Shown here: positions 8,101-16,706 of the stretch, piece after piece
Layout: each line of letters starts with the position of its first letter
How positions within the stretch are numbered: position 1 is the first letter of the stretch
From: Chelatococcus albus
GTDB taxonomy: Bacteria; Pseudomonadota; Alphaproteobacteria; Rhizobiales; Beijerinckiaceae
Length of the DNA: 64,000 nt
NCBI RefSeq assembly: GCF_030067675.1
Contig: NZ_JASJEV010000003.1
Location: forward strand, 1 to 64,000
Reading direction: 5' to 3'
Notes under the pieces: model-generated
What the model saw: the letters and a program-made list of their open reading frames with translations, nothing else
Database searches by the model: none
What the model was told of the DNA's origin: nothing
Program-made: the position numbers and the translations under genes

Positions 8101-9237
8101 ATGCTGCCTTCGCTTGGGGCGGGACCGGACGGTCAATCCCATCATCGCGCCGCGCACGATGCCGGCGAGTCCAGAAGGACCGAAGTATTCCAGAGAACGG
8201 AGGCGATCGAGGCGGTTCCCTGCGCCCACCAGAACCTGGTGGGCGGCATCATCGACGTCTTCAGCCGCCTGTCCGGCTGCACCAGCAGCGTCGTCATCGA
8301 GACGAGCGGCGCCTCCTACGGCATCGTGCATATCGGCGGCGAGGCGGCGCCCGACATCACCGAGCATTGCCTGATGCGCCTGCGTTCCAGCGGCGCGAGC
8401 CTCGGTAGCGCGGCGGCATCTCGCGCCAATACCATGCTCATCCAGCGCGAACCCTTTCGCGACGGGCACCTGTTGACCGGTTCCATCCCCATTCTCGGGC
8501 ACAATAACCGGCGGGCGCTGGTCAGCGTCCTGTTGCCCCAGATGCCGGGCTCCCTCGGCGCCGATCGCGAGGAAGTGTCCTTCACCGCTCTCCTGCACAG
8601 CGTGAGCGAGGCACTCGCCGTGCGCGACCGGCCGGAGGTCTCGCACCTCGACTGGGTGCGCTCGGGTGTCGTCGACCGCTGCGTGCCGTGGGGCTACGTC
8701 GTCGTCGACGACGAGGCCAATGTGCTCTTCTCCAACCATCGGGCGCAGAGTGCGCTGGCCCAGGGCGGCGGCATCGAGATCCGTTCCGGCCGCCTGAGGG
8801 CTGCGCGGTCGTCCGTCGATCGGGTCCTGCATTCGATCATCGCCAATGTGGCGCACGAAGGCGACGACGGCGGAGCTGTCAACGAGGTTGCGCGCGTGCT
8901 CGGCGTTCCCGGCACGGATGGCGAGAGTCGCTACGCGCTCAAGATCGCACCCTGTGACCGCTGCAGCGATCTCGACGTGCCGACGGCCTATGTCTTCATC
9001 ATCGACCTGCGCGCCGAGCTGAAGGCGAGCCATTCCGACCTCGCCATCCTCTTCTCCCTGACCGAGAAGGAATCCCAGTTCGCCGAGCTGTTCTGCCAGG
9101 GGCACAAGCTCAGCGAGATCGCGGAGATGATGGGCATCGCCGTCAACACGGCGCGCGTCCATCTGCACAACCTCTTCAAGAAGACGCGCACGACGAGCCA
9201 GGTCGAGCTCGCCTGGAAGCTCGCGCGCGTCCTGTGA
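8101..9237 (+). CDS. LuxR-type helix-turn-helix transcriptional regulator
   Basis: A 378-residue protein. The C-terminal ~65 residues form a GerE/LuxR DNA-binding domain (LTEKESQFAELFCQGHKLSE, then IAEMMGIAVNTARVHLHNLF). The N-terminal ~300 residues look like a GAF/PAS-type sensory region, but no clear domain can be named. There is no receiver-type phosphorylation motif. ATG 8101 is chosen because GGGGAG sits 6 bp upstream; in-frame ATG 8032 lacks a site. It follows the secretion genes on the same strand, after an AT-rich control region, so it probably has its own promoter and may control the secretion locus (inference). Confidence 0.8.
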   Translation: MLPSLGAGPDGQSHHRAAHDAGESRRTEVFQRTEAIEAVPCAHQNLVGGIIDVFSRLSGCTSSVVIETSGASYGIVHIGGEAAPDITEHCLMRLRSSGASLGSAAASRANTMLIQREPFRDGHLLTGSIPILGHNNRRALVSVLLPQMPGSLGADREEVSFTALLHSVSEALAVRDRPEVSHLDWVRSGVVDRCVPWGYVVVDDEANVLFSNHRAQSALAQGGGIEIRSGRLRAARSSVDRVLHSIIANVAHEGDDGGAVNEVARVLGVPGTDGESRYALKIAPCDRCSDLDVPTAYVFIIDLRAELKASHSDLAILFSLTEKESQFAELFCQGHKLSEIAEMMGIAVNTARVHLHNLFKKTRTTSQVELAWKLARVL

Positions 9238-9741
9238 CGCGATGGGCCCACGGCGCGGTGCTTCGGTGCCGCCCGCCGCTCCGCCCGCATTCCCGCCTCA
9301 CACCGATCGTGCGGGTGAATGCCCGGTCGGCGCGCCGTGAAGGCCCTGCCACGAGGGGCGCACAATGGACGTTCCGGAGGTGAATCCGGCAACCGGGGGA
9401 GGTGTCCATCGCCAGCGGGGCGACCGGGTGCCCCACCCGACCGTGACACACACGGGATGGCGATCGCGCGGGAGAGTCGGGTGGGGCGGCGGGTACCGTA
9501 ACGGAATACCCGCAGGCGGATTTGGCCAGACTTCGCCGCGCTTGTCCACTGCCAACCGGCTGCCACCGGCCGCGACATTGCGGACCATTCACGTGCCAGT
9601 GATCGGTCGCACGCGCCCGGCCGCTGTCGCACCGTCGCGGACAGGCGAATTCGTTGCAGATCGTCAGATCGCGGCCCCCGCGACGCGGGGGGCGCGACAT
9701 TCCGGCGCGGCATCGCGCCGGGCGACACCCGGTCGAGGGCG
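9238..9741. other. Intergenic region with one strong hairpin, no gene seen
   Basis: GC-rich, with no frame having coding character. The hairpin at 9489-9513 is described separately. The last 80 bp contain G/C runs and a weak GAGG site directly before the next start codon. Confidence 0.4.
9489..9513. terminator. Hairpin GCGGGTA-CCGTAACGG-AA-TACCCGC
   Basis: The outer 7-bp arms pair perfectly, and the centre CCGT-A-ACGG is itself self-complementary, leaving only an AA bulge. It lies 250 bp after the LuxR-type stop and has no T tract. It could be a weak terminator or a protein site. Confidence 0.3.
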
Positions 9742-11109
9742 ATGATGCCTGCGCCCGACCAAGCCCCCCCTCGCCCGCAGACCGCGGCGCCCGCCTTGCC
9801 GGCATCGGCCGCGCGGCAGTGGATAAACCTGACGGCGCTCGCCGTCGTGCTCCTGACCCTCGTCGCGCTGAAAGCGGCGCAATGGGCGGATCCGCTCAAG
9901 GGCCTCCTCATCCTCCTCGTCGCCATGGCATTGCCCATCATCGGGCTCGAAGCCTGGTGCACACGCCATTCCGGGGCGGGCGCCGTCGGGCCGCAGGCCC
10001 GCCGCCGCGATGACCCCGACCGCCCCGCGCGTGTCGCGATCAAGCTCGTCGGCCTCCTCGCCACCTATGCCGCGATCGGCTTCGCCTATTGGCTCCTCCC
10101 CCTCTATCGCGACGGACAGGCGGTCGTACTCATCACCTTCGTGCAGATGATCGCGCCGCCCGCGGTTCTGGTTGCGCCGCTCTACGTCTGGGTCGCGGAC
10201 CGGCGCCTCGGCGAGCCCCGTGACGGCTGCTACATGGCGGGCCTCGCGGCACTCGGCCGCTGGCCCGAGGTGAACCGCGATATCCTGCGCCAATATGCGC
10301 TCGGCTGGCTGGTGAAGGCCTTCTTCCTGCCCATCATGATCGCCTCGGCGCACGAGGACCTGCGCTGGTTCCTCGCCCTCGACATCGGCGGGTTCCTGAG
10401 AGGCTACGACTTCGGCTGGTACGAGTTCGCGTACCGCTTCCTCTATTTCATCGAAGTGTTCTGGGCGGCCGCGGGCTATCTCATGACCCTGCGCCTCGTC
10501 GGCGGCCACATCCGCTCGGCCGAGCCCACGCTCCTCGGCTGGGTGGTCTGCCTTGCCTGCTACGCGCCCTTCTGGGGCCTGCTCTCGCGCTCCTACTTCG
10601 CCTATGACGCCGGGTATCCCTGGGGCCTGTGGCTGGCGGACGCGCCTGTGGTCAAGCATGTGTGGGGCGTGGCCATCCTCTTGCTCCTTGCGGTCTATGC
10701 CTGGTCGACGATCGCCTTCGGCATTCGCTTCTCCAACCTGACGCACCGTGGCATCCTGACCAACGGGCCCTACCGGTGGACGAAGCACCCGGCCTACATC
10801 AGCAAGAACCTGACCTGGTGGCTGATCGCCGTGCCCTTCGCCGCGCAGGGCGGGACTGCCGAGGCGCTGCGCCAGTGCCTCATGCTCCTCGGCGTCAACG
10901 CCATCTATTTCATGCGCGCCAGGACCGAGGAACGGCACCTCGCGCGCGATCCCGACTACCGCGCCTATGCGGCGTGGATCGCCGAGCATGGGCTCTTCGC
11001 CCGGGCGCGGCGCCTCCTCGCCGAGATGCTCGGCCGGCGCATGGCGGTGGGGTCGCCCGCCGAGGTGCGCGAGGTGAGCTTTGTTCCCTCGCGGCGACGC
11101 GAGGGCTGA
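9742..11109 (+). CDS. Integral membrane protein with isoprenylcysteine carboxyl methyltransferase-like C-terminus
   Basis: A 455-residue protein with about ten predicted hydrophobic segments. The C-terminal third (about residues 325-425) carries the ICMT/PEMT signature: NGPYRWTKHPAYISKNLTWW, then RARTEERHLARDPDYRAYA. In that family these residues bind S-adenosylmethionine at the membrane surface. The N-terminal membrane half has no known family that I recognise. The substrate is unknown; bacterial members are not tied to prenylated proteins. The start at 9742 is one of two adjacent ATGs (9742, 9745) and is preceded by GAGGGCG at short spacing. It appears to be a single gene, separated from both neighbours. 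Confidence 0.75.
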   Translation: MMPAPDQAPPRPQTAAPALPASAARQWINLTALAVVLLTLVALKAAQWADPLKGLLILLVAMALPIIGLEAWCTRHSGAGAVGPQARRRDDPDRPARVAIKLVGLLATYAAIGFAYWLLPLYRDGQAVVLITFVQMIAPPAVLVAPLYVWVADRRLGEPRDGCYMAGLAALGRWPEVNRDILRQYALGWLVKAFFLPIMIASAHEDLRWFLALDIGGFLRGYDFGWYEFAYRFLYFIEVFWAAAGYLMTLRLVGGHIRSAEPTLLGWVVCLACYAPFWGLLSRSYFAYDAGYPWGLWLADAPVVKHVWGVAILLLLAVYAWSTIAFGIRFSNLTHRGILTNGPYRWTKHPAYISKNLTWWLIAVPFAAQGGTAEALRQCLMLLGVNAIYFMRARTEERHLARDPDYRAYAAWIAEHGLFARARRLLAEMLGRRMAVGSPAEVREVSFVPSRRREG

Positions 11110-11123
11110 CGGCCGGCCCCCGC

Positions 11124-12179
11124 TCAGTCCTTGCGCCCGCCGACCGAGGGGCTGAAGACCATCAGGCTCAGGATCTCGAAGAGCATCTGCGCGCCTGCAT
11201 GCGCCGTGTTGGTGGTCGCGTCGTACTGCGGCGCGACCTCCACCACGTCGCCGCCGATGATGTCGAGCCCCTTGAGCCCGCGCAGGATCGCCAGCGCCTC
11301 GCGCGTCGTCAGCCCGCCGACCTCCGGCGTGCCGGTGCCGGGGGCGAAGGCGGGGTCGAGGCTGTCGATGTCGAAGGAGAGATAGACGGGCCCCTCGCCC
11401 ACGACCTCGCGCGCCTTGGCGACGATCGTCTCGATACCCATGCGTCCGATCTCCTCGGCGTGGATCACCGTCATGCCGGAATCGTAGGAGAACTCCCACA
11501 GATATTCGGCCGAACCGCGAATGCCGATCTGGATCGTCCGCTTCGGATCGAGCACGCCGTCAAGCACCGCGTTGCGGAAGGGGCCGCCGTGGTGGAACTT
11601 CGACAGGTCGAACTCCCCGCCCGTATCGCAATGGGCGTCGATGTGGACCATGCCGACCGGCCGCTTCTTGCCCACGGCCTTGAGGATCGGATGCGTCACG
11701 GAATGGTCGCCGCCAACCGCCAGCGTGGCGATGCCCGCCTCGATGAGGCGTCCGAAGAAGGTCTCGATGTCGGCATGGCTCGTCTCGAGGTTGAAGCGGC
11801 TGCGGAAGGGCACGTCCCCCACGTCCGCCGCGCGCAGGTCCGCCAGGGGCATGCAGTCGAGCACGTGGTTGTAGGGCCCGATGCGCTCGATCGTCCGCAC
11901 GGCCCGCGGGCCGAAGCGCGAGCCGTTGCGGTTCGTCACCCCGAGGTCCATCGGCACGCCGACGAGGGCGACCTGCAGGTCGCCGAAATCCGTGCCCTCG
12001 GCCGGCGCCGGCACATAGGGCGCGGCGAGGAAGGTCGGGATGCCCGCATAGGGCGAGACGCGCGTGCCGCGGGCGTTGAAGATCTTCTCCGCCACGCGCT
12101 TGAAGCGCGGATCGAACATCTCGCCGCCGTGGACACTGCCGTACTTGCGACGCAGGCGTTCGAGGTTCTCGCTGTCCAT
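11124..12179 (-). CDS. Agmatinase/guanidinobutyrase-family ureohydrolase
   Basis: A 351-residue cytoplasmic Mn-dependent hydrolase that releases urea from a guanidino compound. All metal-binding motifs are present: GGDHSVTH, HIDAHCDTGG and SFDIDSLDPAFAPGTGTPE. The length and N-terminal extension fit agmatinase, guanidinobutyrase or guanidinopropionase, and the exact substrate cannot be read from sequence. The start at 12179 has AAGGAG 10 bp upstream; the longer frame to 12290 is Arg-rich and lacks a site. It is divergent from the aminotransferase at 12385, with 205 bp between. Ornithine aminotransferase and an arginase-like gene lie close by, so a role in arginine-derived nitrogen use is likely. 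Confidence 0.88.
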   Translation of the reverse strand: MDSENLERLRRKYGSVHGGEMFDPRFKRVAEKIFNARGTRVSPYAGIPTFLAAPYVPAPAEGTDFGDLQVALVGVPMDLGVTNRNGSRFGPRAVRTIERIGPYNHVLDCMPLADLRAADVGDVPFRSRFNLETSHADIETFFGRLIEAGIATLAVGGDHSVTHPILKAVGKKRPVGMVHIDAHCDTGGEFDLSKFHHGGPFRNAVLDGVLDPKRTIQIGIRGSAEYLWEFSYDSGMTVIHAEEIGRMGIETIVAKAREVVGEGPVYLSFDIDSLDPAFAPGTGTPEVGGLTTREALAILRGLKGLDIIGGDVVEVAPQYDATTNTAHAGAQMLFEILSLMVFSPSVGGRKD

Positions 12180-12384
12180 CGGCTTTCGTCTCCTTGACCG
12201 CTCGCGGGACCTGTCCGACGGCGGTCCCTGCGGCCACGATAACCGAGGCGCCGGCGCGCGCCAGCCCCGCCGGGCGCTCGCGGGCCGCATGGCGGGCGTG
12301 CCCTCACGGCAATTGCCTGCTAATCATCCGCTCGCCGTGCCGCGCGCACGGTCCCAGCCCTTGTCTCCGTCACAGAGCCTGCCC

Positions 12385-13554
12385 ATGCCCGGGATCAATC
12401 CCCTTCTTGTCGACACCTGCAGCCCCCCGATCCCGGAAGCGCAGGGCTGGGCGCGCCGCTACGCGGGCGCGCACGGGCCCTTCGTCGACCTGTCCCAGGC
12501 CGTCCCCGGCTACCCGCCGCACGAGGGCATCCTCGCCCGCCTCGCCGAGGCGGCCGGCAGCCCGCGTTATGCCGGCTACGGCGCCATCCTCGGTGATCTT
12601 GCCCTGCGTGAGGCCTATGCGGAACATCTCGGCGAGCTCTACGGCGGCGCGTTGCGCGCGGCCGAGGTCGCCATCACCGCCGGCTGCAATCAGGCCTTCT
12701 TCGTCACGATGCTCGCCCTTGCCGGGGCGGGCGACGCCGTCATGCTGCCGACGCCGTGGTATTTCAACCACAAGATGACGCTCGACATGCTCGGCATCGA
12801 GGCCCGCCCCCTGCCCTGCGCCGCCGAGAGCGGTTTCGTGCCCGATCCCGACATCGCCGAGGGACTGGTCGACGAGCGGGTGAAGGCGATCGTGCTCGTG
12901 ACCCCCAACGACCCGACGGGTGCGGTCTATTCGCCCGAAGTCATCGCCCGCTTCCAGGCCCTGTGCCGCAAGCGCGGCCGCTGGCTCGTCATCGACGAGA
13001 CCTACCGCGACTTCCTCGCCTCCGGCGTGGAGCCGGCGCATCGCCTCTTCGCCGATCCGCACTGGGGCGACAGCCTCATCGAGCTCTACAGCTTCTCCAA
13101 GGCCTATTGCGTGCCCGGCCATCGCCTCGGCGCCATTACGGCCGCTGCACCGGTGATCGAGGAGATCGCCAAGGTCATGGACTGCGTGCAGATCTGCGCG
13201 GCGCGCCCCGGCCAGGCGGCGCTCGCCTGGGCCGTGCCCGCGCTGCGCGACTGGCGCGCCCACAACCGCGCCGAGATCGGTCGCCGGGTGGCCGCCTTCC
13301 GCGCCGCCCTCGCGCCCGTGCCGGGCTGGCGCATCGATTCCATCGGCGCCTATTTCGCCTATCTGCGCCACCCCTTCCCGGACGCGACCGCGCGCGAGGT
13401 GGCGGAAAGGCTCGTCGTCGAGCGCGGTGTGCTGGCGCTTCCCGGCAGCTACTTCGGCGAGGGGCAGGACGGGCACCTGCGCGTCGCCTTCGCCAATGTG
13501 GACGCGGTCGCCATCGGCACACTCGCGGCCCGTCTCGACGGATTCGCGCCCTGA
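12385..13554 (+). CDS. Class I/II PLP-dependent aminotransferase
   Basis: A 389-residue fold-type I aminotransferase. The Schiff-base lysine is in SFSKAYCVPGHRLG. Other family residues include the NDPTG motif, the VIDETYRDF aspartate/tyrosine pair and a C-terminal arginine in HLRVAFAN. Substrate specificity cannot be assigned. The start ATG 12385 is where family similarity begins, but it lacks a strong ribosome binding site. It lies 166 bp before ornithine aminotransferase on the same strand, in a group for amino acid and guanidino catabolism. It may remove the amino group from a product of the neighbouring hydrolases (inference). Confidence 0.85.
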   Translation: MPGINPLLVDTCSPPIPEAQGWARRYAGAHGPFVDLSQAVPGYPPHEGILARLAEAAGSPRYAGYGAILGDLALREAYAEHLGELYGGALRAAEVAITAGCNQAFFVTMLALAGAGDAVMLPTPWYFNHKMTLDMLGIEARPLPCAAESGFVPDPDIAEGLVDERVKAIVLVTPNDPTGAVYSPEVIARFQALCRKRGRWLVIDETYRDFLASGVEPAHRLFADPHWGDSLIELYSFSKAYCVPGHRLGAITAAAPVIEEIAKVMDCVQICAARPGQAALAWAVPALRDWRAHNRAEIGRRVAAFRAALAPVPGWRIDSIGAYFAYLRHPFPDATAREVAERLVVERGVLALPGSYFGEGQDGHLRVAFANVDAVAIGTLAARLDGFAP

Positions 13555-13720
13555 TCGGCCTGCGCGCCGCTGCGCCGCCCCCGTCCTCGAAGCATCTGCG
13601 CCCGCTGGCGGAGGCAACTGCAGCACCTCCGCCGGCACGACGGCAGAACCGCAGCCCCTGCGCCCGCCGCGGCGGCATAATTCCTCCAACGCCAGCCGGC
13701 CCGAGCCTGTGGGAGGAATC

Positions 13721-14950
13721 ATGTCATCGAGCGACTTCATCGCGCGCGAAGATCGCTTCGGAGCGCGGAACTACGCGCCCCTGCCGGTGGTGCTCGCACG
13801 CGGCGAGGGGGCCTATCTGTGGGACGTGGAGGGACGGCGCTATCTCGACATGATGGGCGCCTATTCCGCCGTCAGCCACGGCCACATGCACCCGCGCATC
13901 GTCGCGGCGGCCAAGGCGCAGCTCGCGCGCGTCGGCGTCGTCTCGCGCGCCTATTATTCCGACCGTCTCGGCAGCTTCCTCGAAAAGCTCTGCGCCCTCT
14001 CCGGGCTCGACCGCTGCCTGCCCATGAACACGGGTGCCGAAGCGGTGGAGACCGCCATCAAGGCCGCCCGCCGCTGGAGCCACCGGGTGAAGGGCATCCC
14101 GGAGGGCAAGGCGGAGATCATCGTGGCCGAGGGCAATTTCCACGGCCGCACCACCACCATCGTCGGCTTCTCGAGCGAGCCGTCCTACCGCGAGGGCTTC
14201 GGACCCTTCGCCCCGGGCTTCGTCACGGTGCCCTTCGGCGACGCCGCCGCGATGGCCGCAGCCGTCACGGCCCATACGGCGGCCATCCTCGTCGAGCCCA
14301 TCCAGGGCGAGGCCGGCATCCGCGTGCCGCCCGCGGGCTACCTCGGCGAGCTGCGCGCCATCTGCGACCGCAACAACGTGCTCCTCATCCTCGACGAGAT
14401 CCAGTCGGGCCTCGGGCGCACGGGCCGCATGTTCTGCTTCGAGCACGAGGGCATCCGGCCGGACGGGCTCACCGTCGGCAAGGCGCTGGGCGGCGGCCTC
14501 CTGCCCGTCTCCGCCTTCCTTGCCCGCGCCGACGTCATGGCCGTCTTCGAGCCCGGCAGCCACGGCTCGACCTTCGGGGGCAATCCCCTCGCCGCCGCCG
14601 TGGCGGAAGCTGCGCTCGATACCCTCGTCGACGAGGCGCTCGTCGAGCGCAGCGCCGCCCTCGGCGAGACACTCCTCGCCCGCCTCGCCGCGGTCCGGCA
14701 CGGCGCGATCCGCGACGTGCGCGGCAAGGGCCTGTGGGTGGGCGTCGAACTCGATCCTGCGCAGGCGCCGGCGCGCGAGGTCTGCCTCGCCATGATGCGC
14801 CGCGGCGTCCTGAGCAAGGAGACGCACGAGACGGTGGTGCGCTTCGCCCCGCCGCTCGTCGTTACGGAAGCGGAGATCGACCACGCGATCGACGTCTTCC
14901 AGGCTGCCTTGAGCGAGGTCGCGCCCCTGCACCGCGCCTCAGCCGCCTGA
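13721..14950 (+). CDS. rocD: Ornithine aminotransferase
   Basis: A 409-residue class III PLP enzyme converting ornithine and 2-oxoglutarate to glutamate semialdehyde and glutamate. Seen in sequence: MNTGAEAVETAIKAARRW, the GNFHGRTTTIVGFSS loop, LILDEIQSGLGRTG, the lysine in VGKALGGGLLPVSA, and HGSTFGGNPLAAAVA, all typical of ornithine aminotransferases. GGGAGG lies 5 bp before ATG 13721. It is followed after 41 bp by the arginase-like gene, a natural pair for arginine degradation through ornithine. Confidence 0.92.
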   Translation: MSSSDFIAREDRFGARNYAPLPVVLARGEGAYLWDVEGRRYLDMMGAYSAVSHGHMHPRIVAAAKAQLARVGVVSRAYYSDRLGSFLEKLCALSGLDRCLPMNTGAEAVETAIKAARRWSHRVKGIPEGKAEIIVAEGNFHGRTTTIVGFSSEPSYREGFGPFAPGFVTVPFGDAAAMAAAVTAHTAAILVEPIQGEAGIRVPPAGYLGELRAICDRNNVLLILDEIQSGLGRTGRMFCFEHEGIRPDGLTVGKALGGGLLPVSAFLARADVMAVFEPGSHGSTFGGNPLAAAVAEAALDTLVDEALVERSAALGETLLARLAAVRHGAIRDVRGKGLWVGVELDPAQAPAREVCLAMMRRGVLSKETHETVVRFAPPLVVTEAEIDHAIDVFQAALSEVAPLHRASAA

Positions 14951-14991
14951 CGCCGCCCGCGCCCATCACGATGAGACCCACGGAGCCATCC

Positions 14992-15891
14992 ATGACGGCG
15001 ATGACCGCTCACGTCGCCCCGCGTTCCCACCTCGGCAAGGCCGCCATCGGCACGGCACCCGACGCCCGCGGCACACGCATCGTCGCGGTGCAGGGCTGGA
15101 CCTGCGACCGCACCAGCGGCGGCATGCGTGGCGCCGCCCTGCTCGCGCGCGCGGCCGAAAGGCGCTTCGGCCGGCCGGTCGATCTCGTCGGAGAGCCGCT
15201 GCCGCCGGCCGACCTGCCGTGGGACAGGGCACTCGCCCGCGCCCGCCCTGCGCTCGATGCGGCGCGGGAGGCGGTCGAGGCGGCGCTCGCCGCAGGAAGC
15301 CGGCCGCTCAACCTCCTCAACAAATGCGGCACCAGCATCGCCAGCCTGCCGCCGATCGTCCGCCACCATCCGGACGCCTGCCTCGTCTGGTGCGACGCTC
15401 ACGGCGACTACAACACGCCCGAGATCACGCCGACGGGCTATCTCGGCGGCCTCGTCATCGCCGCGCTCTGCGGCCTGTGGGATTCGGGTTATGGCAACGG
15501 CCTGACGCCCGATCGCGTCATCCACGTCGGCGGGCGCGATCTCGACCCCGCCGAGCGGGACCTGATGCTCGCCCACGGCATCACCCTCGTCGAGGGCCGG
15601 CGCGACGCGCTCGACATCGACGCCGTGCGCCGGGCAGTGGGCGACCGGCCGGTCGTCTTCCACCTCGATTGCGACGTCATCGATCCCGGTTACCTGCCGG
15701 CCGAATACCGCGTGGCCGACGGCCTCACGCCCGCCGCTGCGAAGCGCCTCGCCCGCGCACTCGGCGAGCATCACGACATCGTCGCGGCCGAGATCACCGA
15801 GTTCGAGGCCCCCGAACTCGAACACATGGGACAGGGTGCCGTCGACACCATTCTCGACATCGTCGAGGCGCTCGGCATCATCGGGCGCTAG
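14992..15891 (+). CDS. Arginase-like ureohydrolase lacking the GGDHS motif
   Basis: A 299-residue member of the ureohydrolase fold placed directly after rocD, where arginase would be expected. Two metal motifs are visible: WCDAHGDYNTPE (about residues 134-144) and HLDCDVIDP (Asp226, Asp228). The usual first motif GGDHS, whose His binds one Mn ion, is replaced by NKCGTS (residues 110-115). Activity is therefore uncertain: it may use one metal, a different ligand, or have another substrate. ATG 14992 has GGAG 6 bp upstream; ATGs at 14971 and 15001 are in frame. The gene is probably co-transcribed with rocD. Confidence 0.75.
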   Translation: MTAMTAHVAPRSHLGKAAIGTAPDARGTRIVAVQGWTCDRTSGGMRGAALLARAAERRFGRPVDLVGEPLPPADLPWDRALARARPALDAAREAVEAALAAGSRPLNLLNKCGTSIASLPPIVRHHPDACLVWCDAHGDYNTPEITPTGYLGGLVIAALCGLWDSGYGNGLTPDRVIHVGGRDLDPAERDLMLAHGITLVEGRRDALDIDAVRRAVGDRPVVFHLDCDVIDPGYLPAEYRVADGLTPAAAKRLARALGEHHDIVAAEITEFEAPELEHMGQGAVDTILDIVEALGIIGR

Positions 15892-16093
15892 ACCGCCACG
15901 GGCGCGGTCAACGCCCTCCACCCAAGGATCTGGGGCGTCACTTCCCCGCCGGCCGGGCGCCGGCCGGGCGCGTCCCGGCCAATCGCAACCGGTCAGGCGC
16001 GGCGCTCCTTCGCGCGTCATCCGCGGGACGCGCCCGGGGATGACGAGCGCAAGCGATCATCGAACGATCGACACCATCGTGCCGGGAGCACCG
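15892..16093. other. Convergent intergenic region with GC-rich dyads
   Basis: This lies between two convergent genes. It contains repeated GGCCGGGCG stretches and an extragenic-repeat-like dyad at 16015-16045, CGTCATCC...GGATGACG. No gene is seen. Confidence 0.4.
16015..16045. repeat. REP-like dyad CGTCATCC-N15-GGATGACG
   Basis: Eight-bp perfect arms flank a G/C-rich centre. Similar GTCATCCC/GGGATGAC dyads are common intergenic palindromes in alphaproteobacteria. Here it lies between convergent genes and could act as a bidirectional terminator. Confidence 0.4.
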
Positions 16094-16588
16094 CTACCCG
16101 CCCGCGCCGGCAATCATCTCGCGCAAGGGATAGCCGTCGAAGAGCTTGGTCTGTTCGATGATCGGCACCGTCACGAATTTGGCGATGCCGATCTCGGCCT
16201 CGATGAGTTCGTCGGACAGTTGCCGCAACCTGTTCATGTCGGGCACCACGACCATGAGCAGATAGTCGAAGCGCCCGCTCACCTTGTAGCTCGCCACCAC
16301 CTCCGGCTGCCGGGCGATCGCCTGGTCGAAGCGGCGGAAATCCGCCTGCCGGTGGTTTTCGAGCGTGATCTCGACGAAGGCCTTCAGTGTCGAGGCGATG
16401 CGATCGATGGCGACCTCGGCGAGATAGCGGCCGATCAGCCCTTCCTCCTCAAGTCGGCGCATGCGCGACAGGCAGGCGCTCGGCGAGAGGTTCACCCGTT
16501 CGGCGAGGTCCTGATTGGTGATGCGCGCATTCTTCTGCAGCTCTTCCAGGATGCGCAGATTGATGCGGTCGAGCTTCATCTCGGGCAT
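16094..16588 (-). CDS. Lrp/AsnC-family transcriptional regulator
   Basis: A 164-residue protein: a winged helix-turn-helix at residues 5-60 (LDRINLRILEELQKNARITN, ERVNLSPSACLSRMRRLEEEG) followed by an AsnC ligand-binding domain (VASYKVSGRFDYLLMVVV...LSDELIEAEIGI). Lrp proteins sense amino acids and form octamers. It sits convergent to the rocD-arginase genes, so it may control arginine or ornithine catabolism (inference from location). The start is ATG 16588; ATG 16579 (MKLDR) is equally possible. Confidence 0.9.
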   Translation of the reverse strand: MPEMKLDRINLRILEELQKNARITNQDLAERVNLSPSACLSRMRRLEEEGLIGRYLAEVAIDRIASTLKAFVEITLENHRQADFRRFDQAIARQPEVVASYKVSGRFDYLLMVVVPDMNRLRQLSDELIEAEIGIAKFVTVPIIEQTKLFDGYPLREMIAGAGG

Positions 16589-16706
16589 GGGACCGACCTG
16601 TCGTCACCCCCGCCGCCTGAGCAGGGGCTCGAAGCGGCGAGGCCGCACCGATCGCCCGGCGCGGCCCCGCGAAAGCAGCCTGTTCGGAGCCCGGCTCCGG
16701 TGATCC

